In this document: in pieces, positions 34,601 through 47,374 of the stretch
How the letters are laid out: every line of letters begins with the position of its first letter
How positions within the stretch are numbered: position 1 is the first letter of the stretch
Assembly: GCA_024305405.1 (NCBI GenBank)
Contig: JAKNDB010000067.1
Coordinates: 1,572,001 to 1,636,000, forward strand
Length of the DNA: 64,000 nucleotides
Reading direction: 5' to 3'
DNA from: Dirofilaria immitis
Lineage: Eukaryota; Nematoda; Chromadorea; Rhabditida; Onchocercidae
Translations under genes and position numbers: made by a program
The notes under the pieces: generated by a model
The model's database searches: none
What the model was told of the DNA's origin: nothing
What the model saw: the letters and a program-made list of their open reading frames with translations, nothing else

Positions 34601-35820
34601 AATATCAGACCAGCCACATCAGAAGAATTTCGAATAAAATCTCTTGCTTCAATATTTTAATAAAGAGTTAGAATTGGGGAGAACGGTATATCTAATATTT
34701 GTTGGTTTCTGTGTTTATTTCCAGTATAAATTTTTTCTGTTTCGTTGATTTTAAAATAAGATTTTCAATTTATGTTTGAATTTCATATCAAAATACGTAG
34801 TAATAATCTTTAGTGTGCATTTAAGAAATGAATTTTGGTAAAGTGACAAATAGAAGAAACACTAATTATGCGATTGTGTGCGTCTGTGACCACATATTTA
34901 CAGCATTAACATTATTCTAGCTTATATTAATATCACAGAGTTGATATAATATTATGCCGTGTTATACATTATCTGTTTAGTATGGATGTGGTCTCGAAAT
35001 TTCTCCCGCTTAAATATTCTCAAAATATGATGTATGAAATATAAAATTAATAGATCAAAATAAGTGTAAACAATTATTTGATTCAATATAATAATAACTT
35101 TTATTATGCCTTAAGTGATAAAAAATGGGTCAGTCAAAGTGAAGAAATATCATCTTCTGAAAATATGGCACGAGTGTATATTAAATCGAGTTTTTCCAGA
35201 AGCTGTTTTGTTTATGATTTTCTCCACAAATTGTCAAGGAAAAAAGAAAGATATTAAGATTGATAACCATACACCATGATAGATACAATAGATTGGAATA
35301 TAATTTAATCGAAATCATATCCTTGTTAATTGTTTGTCTTTTTATGGATAGTGTTATATTATAGTAAAAAAGGGAAAAAATTTAAGTACTTTATGCACAG
35401 CAGAATCAGTAGTGTACATTTTCACATCAGTAACTCAGTTATTAATAACTGATGCTTTCATGTGATACGCTGGGGATTACTAACTTGATAATAATTTATA
35501 ATAGATGTAGTATTGGTTTTATGAAGTTCCCATTTCATCTTTCTTTGATAGGGTCAGTCTCTGGCAGCAGTTCAATTGTAATATTATGAAATATGTAACC
35601 TAATCATGTAAAGAAACTTCATAAATTTAAATTTCAGTATCGACGTAAGAATACGGCAGCACCATCGTTGGTTGAATGGAAAATGGCACCACCACAAAAA
35701 CAACCACTCGTTAGAGTATATAATAAACCTCATGGAATCGTGCGTAGAGCTTCAGAAAAACGTCCGATGCCACCAATGAAGGCATTAGCACAATTTCGAA
35801 CTGTTACTAATAATGACTAA
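28614..35820 (+). CDS. hmp-1: Alpha-catenin (HMP-1 orthologue)
   Basis: It links the cadherin-beta-catenin complex to actin at adherens junctions. Exons: 28614-28706, 29049-29247, 29784-29950, 30276-30485, 30652-30834, 30904-31106, 31231-31463, 31642-31734, 31922-32011, 32127-32228, 32323-32485, 32768-32986, 33066-33190, 33304-33419, 33791-33982, 34338-34478, 35638-35820. Motifs in order: KTRTVEHLIAPLIQQVTSL (N-terminal, beta-catenin-binding bundle), RSRAIRAARNLLSAVARML, KDLRRHLRRAIVDHVSDAF, VDDFLAVSEAHIIEDV, GGIRGRSLRV, then the actin-binding bundle KWDETGNDIIVLAKHMCMIM, TDFTRGRGPLK and GNELVVSGLESAMSLIQTA. Three missing bases: A in 31033-31041 (restores DECNNLRQALQDLL), T in 31457-31459 (KLLQAAEL) and T in 33925-33928 (AYLQRITLYCQQL). 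Corrected length is 904 residues, near the family's ~900-930. Exon 12 adds an acidic, Asn- and Gly-rich linker. The stop TAA is at 35818-35820. Confidence 0.95.
29281..29420. repeat. Perfect 70-bp tandem duplication in alpha-catenin intron 2
   Basis: Bases 29281-29350 are repeated exactly at 29351-29420 (start AATATTAAACTAAATAAAGT, end GTCTTCATAG). Identity without a single difference means either a very recent duplication or an assembly join error. Confidence 0.97.
34493..34532. repeat. Hairpin in alpha-catenin intron 16
   Basis: GTAAAAGATC plus CTAAGC pairs with GCTTAG, a two-base bulge (GA), and GATCTTTTAC, over a loop TGGAAT. That makes 16 base pairs starting 14 bases into the intron. 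It could form in pre-mRNA next to the donor. It is too short for a typical microRNA precursor. Confidence 0.65.
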
Positions 35821-36222
35821 AACTGCCATGATTTACTTTTTTATGCAATATTGAATGTATATATGTTTTCATTAATCATTGATTTTGTGATCCGACATTT
35901 TTTGTTAATGCTCATTCCTTTCATGGTTCTGACTTTATTTCTATGCCATATTTCCCTTTATAGTGACTATGCATTTGTGATGACTAAAAATTACTGCTCA
36001 AGAAAAAATCTGTCCATCCAGAGATTTTCTAAACATAATCGATAACACATAAATAATTGGATTCAGTTGATCAGAAATATCAATTTGTCTTTCACATTTT
36101 TCTTCAAAGTTCCAGAATCCAACAATTTTTACTCGCTGCACTTTGTACGAAGTCGAAAATCTTCGATAGAGCTTTTTATGAATTAAACTTTTACGAAGTC
36201 TGAAACTTCGTTACTTTTATAT

Positions 36223-36273
36223 AATAAAATTATTTTAATGTTATAAACAAATTGATTTTATGCATTAAATAAA
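36223..36273 (+). terminator. Candidate polyadenylation signals for alpha-catenin
   Basis: AATAAA occurs at 36223-36228 and again at 36268-36273, about 400-450 bases after the stop. A small hairpin (ACGAAGT / ACTTCGT, 36193-36211) lies just upstream of the first. Confidence 0.45.
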
Positions 36274-36837
36274 TGACCCGTTTTCGAGAAAAGTCTTTTG
36301 TTGCATAGAAATTGTGGATTTTTTTTTATTTATTCTCAAAAGATCATTGGATGGTATAATGTTTTAAACATGCAATTGTGTCAAAATTACTGCATTGGTT
36401 GTATTTTTGTGCGTAGTACTACGATTACTATCTGCTAGAGTTTTTTTTTTTTTTATAAATTTGCATATTTTACGAAAACTTTACATTCGAAGATTTCATA
36501 GTTCTACTGACAAACTATCTGTCTCCACTGAATGATGCATTGGAAGAATATCGGTTTCGTTTAATGTTAAGATCATCTGGTATCTAACTCGAAATTCGTT
36601 GTCTTGTTGATAATTGCGAAAATTATGCGAAATCTGCCAAATTTATCTCACTATTATCACTATTTATTTGTTAACTTCAAGCTAATATTGCATAATTATT
36701 ATTTTCGATATTATATTATTGCATTATCAATTCCAGATTTGACATCAAAAATAATTCTGCTGTCTCTTATCATCATCGAAAGATATAAATCGTCTCTGCT
36801 CTTCTTGAATTGTATCATAATTTCTCTGGGATTGTTC

Positions 36838-36900
36838 TCGTTGTTGTTGTTGTTGTTGTTTATGTTGTTGTTGTTTCTTGTTCTTGTTGTTGCTGCTGGA
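36838..36900. repeat. (TTG)n-rich microsatellite
   Basis: About 18 TTG or TTC triplets with interruptions. It produces a false Leu/Val-rich reading frame (36604-37002). Confidence 0.85.
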
Positions 36901-38100
36901 GAAACATTTCTATTTGTTTACCTAATTCACCTAAATAAAATATACATTAGTATTTTTAAGAGTAAAATTTTTGAGAAATTTTTTCAACAATTAAATTTAT
37001 AGCTATAACATTTTTATTCTAAGCTATTAAAATATTTAGAGAAAATCTTCCTCATGAATTAACTTACAATATATTATTATTTGTATTATTTTATCATAAT
37101 CATCTTAACATCCATAATATTTATACACTCACCATTCTGAATACTATTCCAAATAGATCGTAGATAATTTATGTTTACTTGAGAACTTATTTTTGAAGTG
37201 CATTTCGGATATTGTTTAATAATTCCTCATTTTCCTATAAACATTTTGTATTTGTTCATAACATATGACTTCATTTTATGCATGAAATTGTAGAAATTTC
37301 AAAATATACCAATAAATGAAATGTGGTATTTTTGGTATCTATCGCAGTTTGTTGATGTGATGATAATTTATTATCTATCATTTGATATGGTTTCCAATTA
37401 CTATTGTTGTGATTTTGGAATGCATCTGAATCAGAAGTTGATGATAAATACCATGGAATTATTCCTCCTGAAATTAATATGATTTCGATATCTACAATAA
37501 ACATCAATAGTTACAAACAATAATAGCTAGTAAAACAATCATATATATCATTCTGTTGCTTATTTTCCCAGAAGAAATAATTATATTCAATATTTTTCAA
37601 TTTAATATCCTGTTGTAATTAAAATCAACGAATTTCTGAATAATTTTAGTATACTTGAAGAAATTAAATAATTTTGATAGATTTAAATTATTACGATTTT
37701 TAAATTTTACCATTTCTCCTTAAGTGACCAAATTCGGTCGTATTAACTGCAATTTCTACAATACACCACCAAAATAACCATTGGAAAAGGATCATCCTCA
37801 CAACCATGTAAATTGTACAATTAATCTTTGTTATAAATCGATGTAAAAAAAAAAAACCAAGAAAATTTCTATAATATTCAATTCCAATTATTATTATTAT
37901 TATATTGTTGAAATTCTAAATTAACGATAATTTGATATTATTAATTAAAAGGTAGCAATGTTTATTGAAATTTGAAATTTTTTTTACCATTCTTGAAATT
38001 ACATCATTATAAGTTTAATTAATTTAATTTAATTAATCAATGTAATTAATCAAGGTAGATTAGAATAAAATAATAATTTATTATATTCATTACTATTTTA

Positions 38101-38279
38101 TACATTATTATTACTACTATTACTATATTACTACTACTCTTGCTATTACGATTACTACTATTATTACTACGATTATTACTACTATAACTACGATTATTAA
38201 TACTACTATTACTACTACTACTACTACTACTACTACTATACTACTAATTATTACTACTATTATTACTAGTACTACTACG
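38101..38279. repeat. Interrupted (TAC/TAT)n triplet array
   Basis: Mixed ACT, ATT and ACG triplets run for about 180 bases. The longest pure stretch is (TAC)n near 38210-38236. Confidence 0.85.
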
Positions 38280-38726
38280 ATGAAGAATTATTATTTAAAA
38301 AATGAGAAAATGAATGATGGAATGATTGAATGGACGTTTTTATTCAATTCAGTATGTATTTTAAAAACTTAATCTTATCGTGATAGATTATATTTAATTC
38401 TATCACAAATATTATCGCTCTATCGTTTATTTGTAAACAATTACAATCATTGAATGGTATGAGTAGAGAATTAATTGTTTGCTAAATAAACAAACATATG
38501 TATACAATATAATTGAATTTGTTAATTTAGTAATAGATTAAATGGAGAGAAGAATTAATGATTATCTAATTGTTGATATTATTTAATTATGTTTATTTGA
38601 TGATATATCATCATCGTGCAATGCTTCTTAAAATTTGTTTATCTTTATATACACAAATATCATGTACTTACTATATATTTACTATTCTTCGTTTTATTCT
38701 TGGTATGATAAATTTGGTGATAATAT

Positions 38727-38742
38727 ATATATATATATATAT
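38727..38742. repeat. (TA)n microsatellite
   Basis: A short pure TA run. Similar runs occur at 38843-38857, 41038-41052, 41272-41285, 43281-43332, 43583-43606 and 55380-55400. Confidence 0.85.
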
Positions 38743-39369
38743 GTGTATATAGCAATAGCATTTATCACAATTATTGATTGATTGATTTTTCTTCTTTATC
38801 ACATTGATATCTTTTTTAATTTATTGAGCAAAAAATTGAATATGATATATATATATATGTTTTAATTTTATATATATTTTTTTTAATTTTGAATTTTGCA
38901 GGGATGAAATAATTTCATCTGAAATTGAAAATATAATAGTTTAAAAAAATGATAAATAATAATATTTTAAAATTAATTATAAATTAGATATATTTTATAT
39001 TAAATTGGAATTCATTTTTTTAAGATTATATTTTTGGTACGAATTTTGCAATATCCTTTTTTTTGTAATTTATAATTTCAAGATTTTTTAATGGTCAAAA
39101 TTATGAATGAATAAGTAAAATGAACTATTACAATCAAATAATCATATATGTATATAAAATGTATATGAATAATTAGATGAATCAAATGAAATGTATTATA
39201 TAAATTTTCGGTCAATCAACAAAAAATTTTTGCACATTTTTGTAAATAAAATGGAAAAAAAAATGATAAATATTAGAAATAAAAATGATAAGACGATTGC
39301 ACGAAGTTGGAATTCTTTTCAAACTATACAAATAATTTTTTTTTATGTTTGCAAGATTATAAGCAAACT

Positions 39370-39606
<237 letters not shown>

Positions 39607-40357
39607 AATTATGGGGCCGAAATTTGATCATTACAATTAATTGAAGTGAGAGAAAATTTGTAGACAAATTCCAGTTTTGATTTTTCTTCAGTTGAAAATT
39701 TTCATTTCTTCCTGATACTATTCCTTCTTTTATTTTTCTTTTTTCTTTCTTTCTTTCTTTCTCTCTGATTTTTTGTCTTTTTCCTTATATTGTCAATTTT
39801 ATCGTCAAAAAATTTGCAAATTTTTTTTTTGCATTTTATTTTTAAAAAATTAAATTTATAGCTAAAGAAAGAAAAAAAAAACTTCAAAAATAAATTATCT
39901 GTAAAATTTGAAATGTTGTACTTAATGAGTATATTTCCTTAGCTTCCATTTAATCATCTATTAATTATACTTTCATCACTATTTCTAATCTTTAGAAAAA
40001 AAAAAAACAAGTTATGAAGTTTTTCCTAACTAATTTTCTTTTAAAAAATTTTTCTTCAATTGGGCAACAAAAATTTTTATCGATAAAAATTTCACATACA
40101 TATCACATATTGTAATATAGATTAAATGATAATGAAAAAAAAAATTTATTTATAAAATTGAAGCAAAAAAATAGGCATTAAAATAAACTTTTCTTAATCA
40201 TTAAAATATTATGTTCCAATCATTTTTGCTCATTAAAATTAAAATGGATTTAAAAAAAAAAAAAAAAAAAACAGAAAACGAAAAGAATAACGAATGCATT
40301 TAATTTCACATTTGCAATATATATGTATCATTCAATGCAACTATTGCAATTACAATT

Positions 40358-40390
40358 TGCATGATGCATGATGCATGCATGCATGCATAA
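40358..40390. repeat. ATGCATG-type repeat
   Basis: TGCATGATGCATGATGCATG continues into further GCAT units. It is an alternating purine-pyrimidine tract capable of cruciform or Z-like structure; function unknown. Confidence 0.7.
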
Positions 40391-42765
40391 TATAATTGCT
40401 AATTGCTTTTTTTTTCTAAAATCCATTGAATAATATAGGAATTAAGATTGAAATGTTTTGTTTTTGTTTTCATCGTTGCATAAAATTTTTCTTTATTTCA
40501 AAAAACAAAACAAACGAGAAATTTAAATTTTTTTTTTTTTTAAATGAAAATGAAGAATGAATAAATAAACAAATAAATAAATAAATAAATGTATTGTAAT
40601 ATAATAATATTTTGTAATAAAAAGAAACGCAAAATTGATCGTTCATTTTTGTTTTCTTTACCTTTTTTTTTTTTTGATTTGCTAACATTGATTAATTTTA
40701 TAATTGAAAATAAAATATATTTTTGATATTGCTATCAACGATAGCAAAGTGTCATTTCTCATTTCTCTTTATCTTCTCAACAAAAGTTAAGGAAAAAAAA
40801 AAAAAAAGGAAAAACTAAATATTTCTTGCACTTTTCTTCGTATCAATTTTTGTTATGTTGTAGAATTGATGGGAAAAAAAAAAACGTAAAAATACTTTTA
40901 TCATACATTTGTATTTTCAGAAGGAATCAAAATAATTCAACAATTTTCTTTTTTTTTTTTAACTTTTAAAATTTTTGGTAAATATGAATCATTCTGAAAT
41001 AAATTGTTACAAATAAAGTTACATATTATTATAAATTATGTATATATATATATCTGTTATTTAGCAAAATAATTAAAAAGCAATTATCTATTTTTTTTTT
41101 TATCTTTTTTTCCGTTTAATTAGAAATATTTGAATGGATAGAAATGAATGTAGTAATCAAAAGTTGTTCATTTATTAAATTTTACATTTTTTTTCCCTCC
41201 TCTTCCTCTTCTCTTCCTCCCTTCCTCCAATTTTAAAATATTTTATATAATTTTAATTTTTTTTTTGATAAATATATATATATATAGATGTATATTTTAT
41301 GACAGATTTTTAAAGATGCAGCAGTTGGCGATTGATTTCACATAAAATTTATATATTTTTTTAATTTCATTTTTTTTTTTGTTAAAATAATTTAAATTTG
41401 ATATGAAAAAAGAAATGATAGCGTAATGAAAATGAATTAATATTACTGATAATTATAAGAATTGAATATTTCAAAGTTTTATTTAATTTCTTTTTATATT
41501 AAATTATTTTTAGTAATTAAATTTTATGTTTTTAAATTTTTTTCTTTGTTTTTAAAAATTAAATTAATCCATTTTTGGCATTTATTTTACTTAAATTTCG
41601 ATATATTAATTGTATATATTAATTTTCATTTTGGCAAAAAGGAAGAAATGCTTCGTTTTGCCACTTTTTTTTCTTTTTAAATTTTATTACTTTGATACTT
41701 CCTTCTTTTACCCATCTAAAAGTTTCATTTTAAATGAAAGAAAAAGTTTTCAATTTTTACAACCAAATAGTAAATTACATTTTGAAATGAAAATTAGTAT
41801 AATGAAAAAGAAAAAAAAGGACGATGCAATTTGATCAATATTTTATTGAATGTTGCATTTCTGGCCAATTATGAAATTGATATGATCAAAATTATCATGG
41901 CATAAGAGATTAAAATGAATTTTCATCAATATCATAAAATTATCCATTCTATCATTATTATCCGATTGCGGGATATTTAACAATGCAATTTGATTAGCAT
42001 TTAAAAATGTGGAAAAAACAATTGTAAATGTTCATTACATTTGCATTATGAATATAGCGATATAAAATTGATAAAAATATCAGCTTCGTTTTGTTTTTAA
42101 TATCTAATTTAATCGATTAATTGATCAATTGATTGATTAATTAATTGGTCGATTGCACTTTCAATCGCACTTTATAATTAAATTTCCATTTGGCAAAAAT
42201 TACTGCAGTAATCCAAATTATTTTATGCTGCATTTTTTTTTGCTTCAAAATAGAATAATTTAAATAATACGGCCCTAACATATAATTAACAGATACAAAA
42301 TGAAAATGAAAAAGAACGGAGAATTTTAAACTGATAATGTTTTTTTCTGCTGCTTAATTTATCAGTTTTAATTTTTCAATTTCTCTTATTTCAAAGAATC
42401 ATCATATCATTTAATCATTATTTCAATTTTCTAAAATTGATTAGCATAAAAATTAATGAACTATTCAAACTTTAATTATTCATTTTAATGCCTAATTATT
42501 TATTTTTTAAAAAAAAAAAGAAATTATAATATATGAAAAAAATAAATTAACTTACTGAATTAATTCAACAAATAAAAATTCTTTTCTTTTTCTTTTTATA
42601 ATTTCTCTTTCTTCTCAATCTTTTACATTCATATCATTTTTGATAATAAATAGATATCTTGTTATGTTGATAAAAAAATAAAGAATGAAACAGGAAAATT
42701 CTTCTATTATTAAAAATTGACAATATTAAATATGTGTCAATGAATATTTGTCTCTTTGTTTGTAT

Positions 42766-42850
42766 ATATATGTATGTATGTGTGTATGTGTGCATATATA
42801 TATATATATGTATCTATGTATATGTATGTGTATGTATGTACACATGTATC
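42766..42850. repeat. (TATG)n/(TG)n microsatellite
   Basis: Mixed TATG, TGTG and TATA units over about 85 bases. Confidence 0.85.
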
Positions 42851-43142
42851 TATAAATATGCATATTTAAAATGGATTTCTGAACTTATTCATTTTTAAAT
42901 TTTGATCCGATAATTTACACAATGAAGATATAAAATGTATTTAGGTTTTTTTTTTTTTTTTAAAAAGAACAAAAAAGGCGAAGAAAAGAAAATTCATTAG
43001 AAGTAATGCCAATATCTTTCTTTGTATATAAACAATTTAAAAATCTTTTTTTTTTTCTGAGAAAAAAATTTAATTCAACTAAACGACGATAACAGGACAA
43101 TAATTTGTATGCAATGAAAATGAATCAACGAAAACAAAAAAA

Positions 43143-43205
43143 AAATAAAAGGTTGGATGAAGGGGAGTAGAGGAGGGGGCAGGAGAGAAGGGGGAAAAAG
43201 AAAAC
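43143..43205. repeat. Purine-rich tract
   Basis: A nearly pure G/A strand with several GGGG and GGAG blocks, in an otherwise AT-rich region. A similar patch is at 44210-44255. Confidence 0.6.
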
Positions 43206-43305
43206 GATGGAATAAAAATTTTGACGTAAAAGTTTTTCAATCGTTCAAATTTAAATTAATTAATGAATTTTGACACATATACATACATATATATATATAT
43301 ATGTC

Positions 43306-43340
<35 letters not shown>

Positions 43341-44638
43341 GGGAAAAGAATAAGAATGAATGAAATATTATGAATTTATGTTTGAATGAAACAATCAACT
43401 TAATTTGTTTTTGTTTTCGTTTTTTTTTTGTTTCTTGTTTTTGTTTTTTTTTTTTTTTTTTTTCACTCATCACGATAAATAAACAAACAAATGATTTATT
43501 TGTTTGTTTGATTATAATTCTTTACAACCTGTATATTGTTTGGCATTTGGTACAAGCCGTATATTTTATATTGAAATATATGTACATATATATATATATA
43601 TATATATGTAAAATAGATTAATCAATTTGTATAATAAATTCATTTTCATTCCTTTTTTTTGTTTACAAAAAAAAAAAGAAAATATGTTTTCAATGTAGTA
43701 ACATTAATTAATTAATCAATTCTCCAAATGAAATATGACTAAAATTTGTTTAATAAATATTAAAATATAGCATGTCTAAATTAAATTAATTTTAATTTAC
43801 ACGTATCATTAATTATTCAATTATTTAGTTAAATTGATTAATTATTTTAAATTCCCTATCGTTTGATTAATCAATTAATCAATTATTCGATGAAATATTG
43901 ATTCATTTTATCCAGTGATAAATATTTTATTATAAATTACTAAAAGCTAAAATAAGCTTATATTTCGAATTTAACAACAACTTTATACTTTTACAATCAA
44001 TCTGCAAATATCTTTTGATATATTTGATATATTCATTTTTATTTTTGAATTTAATTTTTGAATTTTCAATTTTCAATTAAAGCATTTTTCTTTCGAGCAT
44101 TTGAAAGTATTTCTTTCAAAAGAAAAAAAAATTTTATAATCGTAAAAAAAAGACGTTAGGAAAATTAGATCAATTTCTGAATGGAAAAAAAAAGAAGAAA
44201 ACAAAAGATATGGGAGAAGGCGGGGAGTGAAGGGCGGGGAGAGGAAAGAAAATGGATTCATTACAAGTGGAAACAATAATACATTTATCTATTTTTCTCC
44301 TGAAATAGCCATCTACAACTTCCCAAAAATTATTTCGCATTTTCCTCTCTCTCTCCCATTTTGTCGTCCTATTTCCATAGCCATTGCCATTTTACGGATT
44401 TTTTAAAAAATCTTTAAACGAATTTTCCTCCTTTCTTATAACACTCCTCAAAATGCATACTCTCTTCGCTAATAGCACTGTCTTCATTTGTGAAAAAAAA
44501 ATGGAATAAAATAAAATGAAATGAAATAAAATAAAAAAAAAACAGGCAAGAAGGTCCTTCTTGCCATCCCTTCCCTCTTCTCTTCATTTAATCATAAAAT
44601 CAAAACTTCCATTTTTCCCTTTTTTCATTTGCTATCTC

Positions 44639-44900
44639 ATATACACACACATACACATACACACACATACCTCACACATACACACGCATACGCACACGCA
44701 CATCATGCATATACGTACATTTACATTAAGGATACGTTTCTTCAGTATTATTTAATTACAGATGACGAAAGAAAATATACAGGTATGTGCATGTGCATGT
44801 GTGTGTATATGTGTGTGTTGTATATTTGCATAAGCGTGTATTCGCATATATATGGACGTGATACGCATGCGTTGTACACGTATGTATACGTGTTATATGC
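44639..44900. repeat. (CA)n block followed by (TG)n block
   Basis: A CA-rich arm (44641-44705; CACACA, CATACA units) is followed about 80 bases later by a TG-rich arm (44784-44820; GTATGTGCATGTGTGTG). The two arms are largely complementary and could fold back on each other. Confidence 0.75.
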
Positions 44901-45095
44901 ACTTACTGCGTTTAATTTTTGGCAAAGAAAAGAAAAAGGAAATTATCAAACAAAGTTCGTTTGATGATTCCGATTATTTGAATTTTTTTTAAAAAAATCA
45001 GTGTCCTTTAGTTTTCAAAAAAAAAAAACGAAAATTTATTTGCAATGAAATGATTTCAATCAATCGATCAATTTAAGTAATTGAAATAATGAAAT

Positions 45096-45156
45096 AAATG
45101 ATAATTGATTGATTGATTGATTTAAAGATTTAAATCAATCAATCAATTTATCATTT
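45096..45156. repeat. Long AT-rich palindrome
   Basis: AAATGATAATTGATTGATTG (from 45096) continues to 45123 and pairs, with one slip, to 45132-45156 (AAATCAATCAATCAATTTAT then CATTT). The loop is about 8 bases. Tandem GATT units make up both arms. Confidence 0.8.
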
Positions 45157-46413
45157 ATATATAATATACAAACATGTAGGGATGAAAACTTTCTTTTTTT
45201 ATGCATTAGGGCAAAATAATGATGAAAAGTATGCAGGAAGGAAGAATAATTTGAAAAAAAAAAATTGATCATCAAATGTTTGATAATTTTTCGTTTTTCT
45301 TTTTGATCTTTATCAATAAATGTTAATGTAATACATTATTACACTTATCAATGTTATAAATAATATTTATCAGCGGATCATAAAATTTATCAATCATTAT
45401 TGATTGTTTATTAATGAGTCAATCGAGAATGATAAAATTAATGTTTGTTCTGTGCATTAATAAATGTTAATCATATCATTGTCTATTCAAAATTTTTAAA
45501 ACAAATACTTGTATTATTTTCACTTATCAATTTCAGTTATGTAAACAATCACTGGCTATTAAGCTTATCAAAGAATTGATAATTTTTCGTTCTTTTTGCC
45601 GATTTTTAATTAGCAAATATCATTTTTTGCTATTGTTATTTTGCAAAATGTAAATGATAATTAACTACTATCACTTCCCATTTCTTCTAATCGTTTTATT
45701 ATAATTCTTCATTCAATTTATTATTAAAACTTTCCTAGCCTTATTATTATTATTATTATTCTATAATAATAATAAGCAGCTGATTATCAATTTGTATAGT
45801 TAATGAATTTATGATTATGCATTTGTTAAATAAACAAAAAGATTTAATCCAATGCTAATCATTAATCATTTATTATATCTCTTTCCTTTATTAGTATTTC
45901 AATTAAATAATTAATTACAATTAATTATCAATTATTTATCATATTGATTTGTTTGATGTTAAGTACTCTTTTATCCAAATATTTTGATTATTTTCATAAC
46001 TTTGATAATTATAAATTAATTAAAAATATACATTGATTATTTTGTTTATCAAAATAAGATAATTAATATAATTTTAACTAATTATTATCAGATGATTAAA
46101 AAAAAAAAAGGAATGAATAATTATATAAATTAATTTGAGTGAGCGATGATAAAAAGATACGTATGGATATCATTTCAAAAAAATTTTTTTTTTTTTTGAC
46201 ATATAATATAAGTAATCTTTGATTTTATCAAAATGATAAAGTGTAGAATGAATGAATGATGCAGAAAGATATTTGAAATGAATTTTGGTAGCACAATATA
46301 AATGAGAAATAATATCAATTAATACTCTCTCCTTTTTTTTTTTTTTAAGCCATTTCATATCATTTGATGCATTTTTTCTCTTTCTTTTCAAATGAAAAAG
46401 CAGAAAGAGAGAA

Positions 46414-46470
46414 GAGAAAAAGACGAGAGAGAGGGAAAGAGAGAGAGAGAGAAAGACGGATAGAAAGATG
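46414..46470. repeat. (GA)n tract
   Basis: GAGAGA units with AAAG and ACGG interruptions, all purine on the + strand. Confidence 0.8.
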
Positions 46471-46601
46471 GAAGCAATTGATGTTTGTTAATTTAAAATG
46501 AAAAGTTAGCAATTAGATTCATCCCTCTAACTCATCCCTAATTTCATTGCATTTTGCCTTTCAATTGCATTTATGGAATCGTTGCGATATTTGAATAACT
46601 T

Positions 46602-46715
46602 CATTGCACTGCACTACACTGCACTACACTGCATTCATATTGCATTGCATTTGCAGCGTTTGCATTGCATTACTTGCATTGCATTGGATTGCATTGAATT
46701 GCATTGGATTGCATG
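46602..46715. repeat. GCATT pentanucleotide / related array
   Basis: Units TTGCA, CTGCA and CTACA, then GCATT and GGATT, repeat for about 115 bases (TGCACTGCACTACACTGCAC; GCATTGCATTGGATTGCATT). The array shows a gradual change of unit from one end to the other. Confidence 0.85.
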
Positions 46716-47152
46716 TATGACAAGTAAATAGGCTAAATATAAACTAAGACGATAATAGAAATCCTATAGGGAGTAAATTGAAATAAGCCTTAAAAGAATG
46801 GTATGCAGTAACTTTTATAAAGCATTGCTAGCTCATTCGATTAATTACTTTTTTAAATGATCATTGAGCTAACGATAATGATAGATGAATAATAATTTAT
46901 CTCTTCGAGATGATCTATCAAATTATTTTTCGAGAAATATACGAATGAAAGATTGTAAAGAAAGAATATAGAATGAGATGAAGAAAAATTTAAATATTTT
47001 ATGAGAAATGAAAAAAGAATAGATAAAAATTATTATTTCATTTATATGTTGGATAAAATTAATCTTTTAAAAATTGAGTCAAAAAAAATGAAATTGAAAA
47101 GTTTAATATTTGAAAGAGAATAATTTTAATATTAATGTGTGAATGATAGTCA

Positions 47153-47374
47153 GTCAAATAATTGTTTGAACTTTATGTGAAAATAAATTAACTTATATTC
47201 ATTTATAACGATAAGATATGATATGATAAGATGTAAGAAGTAATTATAATAGTCAAATAATTGTTTGAACTTTATGTAAAAATAAAAATTACGAAAAGTT
47301 TTCATATTCATCTATAACGATAAGATATGATATGATATGATATGATATGATAAGATGTAAGAAGTAATGATAAT
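47153..47374. repeat. Two-copy ~100-120 bp tandem duplication with a GATAT array
   Basis: Copy 1 is 47153-47251 and copy 2 is 47252-47374. Both start GTCAAATAATTGTTTGAACT and end TAAGATGTAAGAAGTAAT. The internal GATAT/TGATA run is longer in copy 2 (about 6 units against 3), and copy 2 also has a short insert. Confidence 0.9.

Noticed and set aside
36604..37002. 132-aa hydrophobic frame that could be taken for a membrane protein
   Set aside because: It is T-rich chance sequence with a TTG repeat; no splice context, no family resemblance.
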